Below, in pieces: positions 61,628-64,000 of a stretch of DNA of 64,000 bases. The notes beneath the pieces were generated by a model. It ran no database searches and had not been told where the DNA came from. It saw only the letters and a list, made by a program, of their open reading frames with translations. Source of the DNA: Streptomyces sclerotialus (GTDB lineage Bacteria; Actinomycetota; Actinomycetes; Streptomycetales; Streptomycetaceae); NCBI RefSeq assembly GCF_040907265.1, contig NZ_JBFOHP010000002.1:6820001-6884000 (forward strand), in the 5' to 3' direction. Position 1 is the stretch's first letter. Each line of letters starts with the position of its first letter. The position numbers and the translations under genes are program-made.

Positions 61628-61680
61628 TGGGCGGCTGGGCGGCTGGGCGGCTGGGCGGCTGGGCGGCTGGGCGGCTGGGC
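61628..61680. repeat. 8-bp tandem repeat, about 6.5 copies
   Basis: The unit tgggcggc is repeated head to tail without errors; degenerate copies continue to about 61710. It lies just downstream of the stop of the minus-strand acyltransferase gene. Confidence 0.9.
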
Positions 61681-61713
61681 AGGTGGGAAGCTGGGCGGCT
61701 CGGCGGCCTGACC

Positions 61714-62856
61714 TCAGTGCGCTCGTTGCCGTGCGGCGGCCTGTACCGGATCCGCTCTGAACGCCCAGTTCATCGTCGGCTCCATGACGCCGCGGAAGAG
61801 GCGCCGTACCGGGGCCGTGCACAGCAGGGTCACCACCGCGGCGGCGATACCGGTGACCGCGGCCATGCCCCAGCCGGTGTGCACCCAGGCGGCGTCGTAC
61901 CAGTTCCAGATGCGGGACCCCTGGACGACGAAACCGTGCAGCAGGTAGCCGTACAGCGTGCCCGCGCCCAGGGCCGTGCACCACAGCCTGCGGCCGGGGA
62001 CCCACGACAGGAAGCAGGCGACGAGCACGAGCGAACAGCCGAAGGTCGCCAGCGTCATCACCGGCCCCGCCCACCAGGGCGCGCCCAGTTCCTGCGCCGC
62101 GTCCCGGTGGTTGAGCCAGGAGGAGTTCATGCGCGGCGCCGCCCAGAAGGAGAAGGCGACGGCGGCGGCGAGGACGGGCACGGCGATGGTCCGGGCGCGC
62201 CGGCTGCGCAGCAGGGCGAAGTGTTCGGCCCGGAGGTTCAGCCCGAGGACGAAGTACGGCAGGAACTGCAGGAGGCGCTGCATGTCCAGGTCGTCACCGA
62301 TGCTCGGGGAGACGGACGCGAGGCAGGCGATGAGGAGGGACAGCGGTACGGGCCACCGCACCGCCTTCCAGAGCGGCGTCGTCAGGCGCCAGACGAAGAG
62401 GCAGATCAGGAACCAGGTGAGGTACCACGGGTCCAGCAGGCTGACGGCGAAGCCCGGGTCGTGGTCCGCGAAGCGTTTGAAGAGGGAGTACCCGGTCTCG
62501 AAGACCAGGTACGGCACCGCGACGCCGGTGACCAGGCGCTGGAGCCGCACTCCGCTCGGTTCGAAGCTGCGCGACATGTAGCCGGAGACGATGATGAAGG
62601 CCGGCATGTGCAGGGCGAAGACGAAGTCGTACAGGGCGGCGGCGGTGGGGCTGCCCGCGCGGAGCGGTTCCCATGAGTGGCCGACGGCGACCAGCACGAT
62701 CGCCAGGTACTTGGCGTTGTCGAAGAACGCGTCGCGCCGCTTGCCCGGTGCGTGCGCGTGCTGTGCGGTCCGCTGTGCAGTTTTCGGGGCGTCAGGGAGC
62801 GGGGGCGGCGGCGCCGTCCGCAGCCCGCCTCCGGTGTCCGCCCGGTCAGGAGTCAC
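61714..62856 (-). CDS. Membrane acyltransferase, fucose-4-O-acetylase/acyltransferase-3 type
   Basis: 380 aa from GTG 62856 (AAGGAGG upstream). After a Pro-rich cytoplasmic start, RRDAFFDNAKYLAIVLVAVG with the following HSWEPL is the conserved entry helix of acyltransferase-3 proteins, where the His is essential. About ten membrane spans follow, including LLDPWYLTWFLICLFVWRLT and the late YGYLLHGFVVQGSRIWNW. It probably O-acetylates a cell-surface sugar. It is opposite the ArsR-TerB fusion gene. Confidence 0.85.
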   Translation of the reverse strand: MTPDRADTGGGLRTAPPPPLPDAPKTAQRTAQHAHAPGKRRDAFFDNAKYLAIVLVAVGHSWEPLRAGSPTAAALYDFVFALHMPAFIIVSGYMSRSFEPSGVRLQRLVTGVAVPYLVFETGYSLFKRFADHDPGFAVSLLDPWYLTWFLICLFVWRLTTPLWKAVRWPVPLSLLIACLASVSPSIGDDLDMQRLLQFLPYFVLGLNLRAEHFALLRSRRARTIAVPVLAAAVAFSFWAAPRMNSSWLNHRDAAQELGAPWWAGPVMTLATFGCSLVLVACFLSWVPGRRLWCTALGAGTLYGYLLHGFVVQGSRIWNWYDAAWVHTGWGMAAVTGIAAAVVTLLCTAPVRRLFRGVMEPTMNWAFRADPVQAAARQRAH

Positions 62857-63170
62857 GTGAGGGCCTCCTTGAAGCAACCTGAAAGGCAGCTCTGCCGTCT
62901 GAAGGGGAATGGATGCGTGAGGGATCGAAAAGCCCGTGCACCCTAGCCACGGCGTCTGAGAGCCGTCTGAAAGCTGTCTGAGAAGGGTGAGGGCCGTGCG
63001 GGGAAGCCGGGCCGGTGGTGCGCCCGCGGGCATGAGAGGGTGACCTGCGGGCATGAGAGGGTGAACTCCTCCACACGACCGTCCGGCCGCCGACCGGGGC
63101 ATCGGCGTGTCCGTGCGGTGTGCGACGGCGTGGACAGCGCCATGGTCAACAGCGCCATGAGGAGGCGGCG
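62857..63170. other. 314-bp divergent region between acyltransferase and ArsR-TerB genes
   Basis: No gene is supported. It contains 11-bp-spaced repeats (62896-62986, annotated separately) and a duplicated gcgggcatgagagggtgac at 63026-63044 and 63047-63065. Promoters of both genes must lie here. Confidence 0.6.
62896..62986 (-). promoter_or_regulatory. Direct heptamer repeats with 11-bp spacing upstream of the acyltransferase gene
   Basis: Read on the minus strand, CTCAGAC/TTCAGAC/CTCAGAC occur in phase at about 62976-62954 (starts 11 bp apart), with a further TTCAGAC near 62902-62896. Direct heptamers at 11-bp intervals are the typical binding form of OmpR/PhoP-type and SARP regulators. They lie about 40-130 bp upstream of the acyltransferase start. 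Confidence 0.5.
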
Positions 63171-63926
63171 ATGGACGAGGCGACAGCGGTCTTCCTCAAG
63201 GCACTCGCGAGCGACACCCGTCAGCAGATGCTGGCGCAGTTCTCGGGCGTCGGCGAGCTCACCGCCGGAGAGATCGCCGAACGCAGCGGACTGCGGCCCT
63301 CCACCGCCTCCGAGCATCTGCGCCTGCTGCTGCGCGGTGGGCTGGTGGACGCCCGCAAGGCGGGCAAACAGATCTACTACCGCATCGACAGCCCCACGGT
63401 CGACCAGCACCTGGCGGTGCTGCGCGACTACCTCGACCACTGCCGGGTACCGCCGGTGGCTCCGGAGGTACGCCCCACCGTATGGGACCGCCTCAAGGAG
63501 TCCGTCTCGGCCATGCAGGCGCAGCTCGCGGCACGCAAGAACGAGCTGAGGAGCGGTGCCTTCCGTGACGCGAGCATGGCCATGTGCGCCCTGGTCGCCG
63601 CCGCCGACGGCATCATCGACCCGGCCGAACGGAGCCGGGTCACACAGCTGATCGCCACGAACGAGGTGCTGCAGAACTTCGCGGCGGACGATCTCCAGCG
63701 CCGTTTCGAGGAGAGCCTCGACCGGCTGGCCCCCGACTTCACCGCGGGAAAGGCCGCCGTACTGCACGAGGTGGCCAAGGTGAAGAAGCCGTCCGAGGCC
63801 AGGGCCGTCATACAGATCGGCATCGTCATAGGCGGAGCCGACGGCCAGTTCGTCGAGAGCGAGCGGGCCGTCGTCCGTGAGGTGTGCCAGACACTGGGAC
63901 TGGACCCCGGGGACTTCGACCTGTGA
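63171..63926 (+). CDS. ArsR-type winged helix fused to a TerB-like domain
   Basis: 251 aa from ATG 63171, behind GAGGAGG. Residues of about 5-90 are an ArsR winged helix: FLKALASDTRQQMLAQFSG, GEIAERSGLRPSTASEHLRL and the wing DARKAGKQIYYRIDSPTVDQ. No CxC metal motif is present. Residues of about 130-250 are a TerB-type helical domain with MAMCALVAAADGIIDPAERS and its second copy IQIGIVIGGADGQFVESERA, both carrying the acidic metal-binding ADG motif. The fusion would link DNA binding to a tellurite/metal-type sensor. A terD gene lies 1.7 kb away. Confidence 0.88.
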   Translation: MDEATAVFLKALASDTRQQMLAQFSGVGELTAGEIAERSGLRPSTASEHLRLLLRGGLVDARKAGKQIYYRIDSPTVDQHLAVLRDYLDHCRVPPVAPEVRPTVWDRLKESVSAMQAQLAARKNELRSGAFRDASMAMCALVAAADGIIDPAERSRVTQLIATNEVLQNFAADDLQRRFEESLDRLAPDFTAGKAAVLHEVAKVKKPSEARAVIQIGIVIGGADGQFVESERAVVREVCQTLGLDPGDFDL

Positions 63927-63966
63927 GCGGACTTCGGCCTGTGGGCGGACTTCGACCTGTGAGCCC
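63913..63966. repeat. 18-bp tandem repeat spanning the ArsR-TerB stop codon
   Basis: Three units of 18 bp at 63913-63930, 63931-63948 and 63949-63966 (acttcgacctgtgagcgg type). The first contains the last codons and TGA of the gene; the other two are duplications behind it. Confidence 0.88.
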
Positions 63967-64000
63967 GGGCGGGGCGCACAGGTCTCGATCGTCTCGATCG

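Overview
The window is high-GC DNA with Streptomyces-type gene density, GTG starts, many ATGA/GTGA gene overlaps and typical actinobacterial families (DasR-like chitinase control sites, EshA-type encapsulin, GlxA regulators, TerD, MsiK-style sugar ABC transporters without their own ATPase). No rRNA, tRNA, CRISPR array or insertion sequence was recognised. It reads as an accessory or arm-type chromosomal region rich in sugar catabolism, regulators and short tandem repeats.

Layout. 1-2004: tail of a sugar ABC transporter operon. 2170-3748: three overlapping genes of unknown role, the last resembling EspG-type secretion chaperones. 3856-6232: small membrane proteins and two hypotheticals. 6236-7657: phytoene-desaturase-like flavoprotein. 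7839-10652: two tandem isochorismatase-fold hydrolases (one cytoplasmic, one lipoprotein) opposite a GlxA regulator. 10921-13047: MFS exporter plus TetR with palindromic operators. 13144-16881: inositol-type dehydrogenase, sugar-porter and divergent LacI. 16912-19333: cupin, a decayed azlD remnant and an orphan family 2B encapsulin (EshA type). 19648-20801: GH18 chitinase behind classical 12-bp repeats. 20894-27800: second sugar/polyol cluster (TIM-barrel isomerase, two Gfo/Idh/MocA dehydrogenases, SDR, PhyH dioxygenase, LacI, TauE exporter). 28136-35464: FtsX/ABC pair, a repeat-expanded histidine kinase with its NarL regulator, and an MFS transporter. 35885-39194: lipoprotein, an Eis-type acetyltransferase gene broken by two in-frame TAG codons, a MarR-like protein and a STAS-ANTAR fusion. 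39581-43494: aceE and an E2 that has no lipoyl domain. 43534-49600: GntR opposite an MHS transporter, split transketolase, TIM-barrel isomerase and SDR. 49702-58405: a complete beta-1,6-galactan utilisation locus (GH30, GH42, ABC importer, LacI, two identical operators). 58573-63926: BisC/TorA-type molybdoenzyme, TerD, membrane acyltransferase, and an ArsR-TerB fusion.

How the parts work together. Most units are local regulator-plus-operon modules whose operators can be seen between divergent genes (10921-10948, 15727-15753, 44475-44498, 57186-57259). The galactan locus is self-contained apart from an ATPase. The split transketolase operon probably processes an acid sugar imported by the MHS carrier under GntR control.

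Most unusual signals. Short tandem repeats (8-49 bp units) recur at or just after stop codons of many unrelated genes, and in one case they have inserted about 100 extra residues in the ATP-lid region of a histidine kinase. Other points worth following up are the lipoyl-less E2 next to aceE, the encapsulin without neighbouring cargo, the ArsR-TerB fusion and the double-amber eis gene. All functional assignments come from motifs and family knowledge read by eye; no database search was run.
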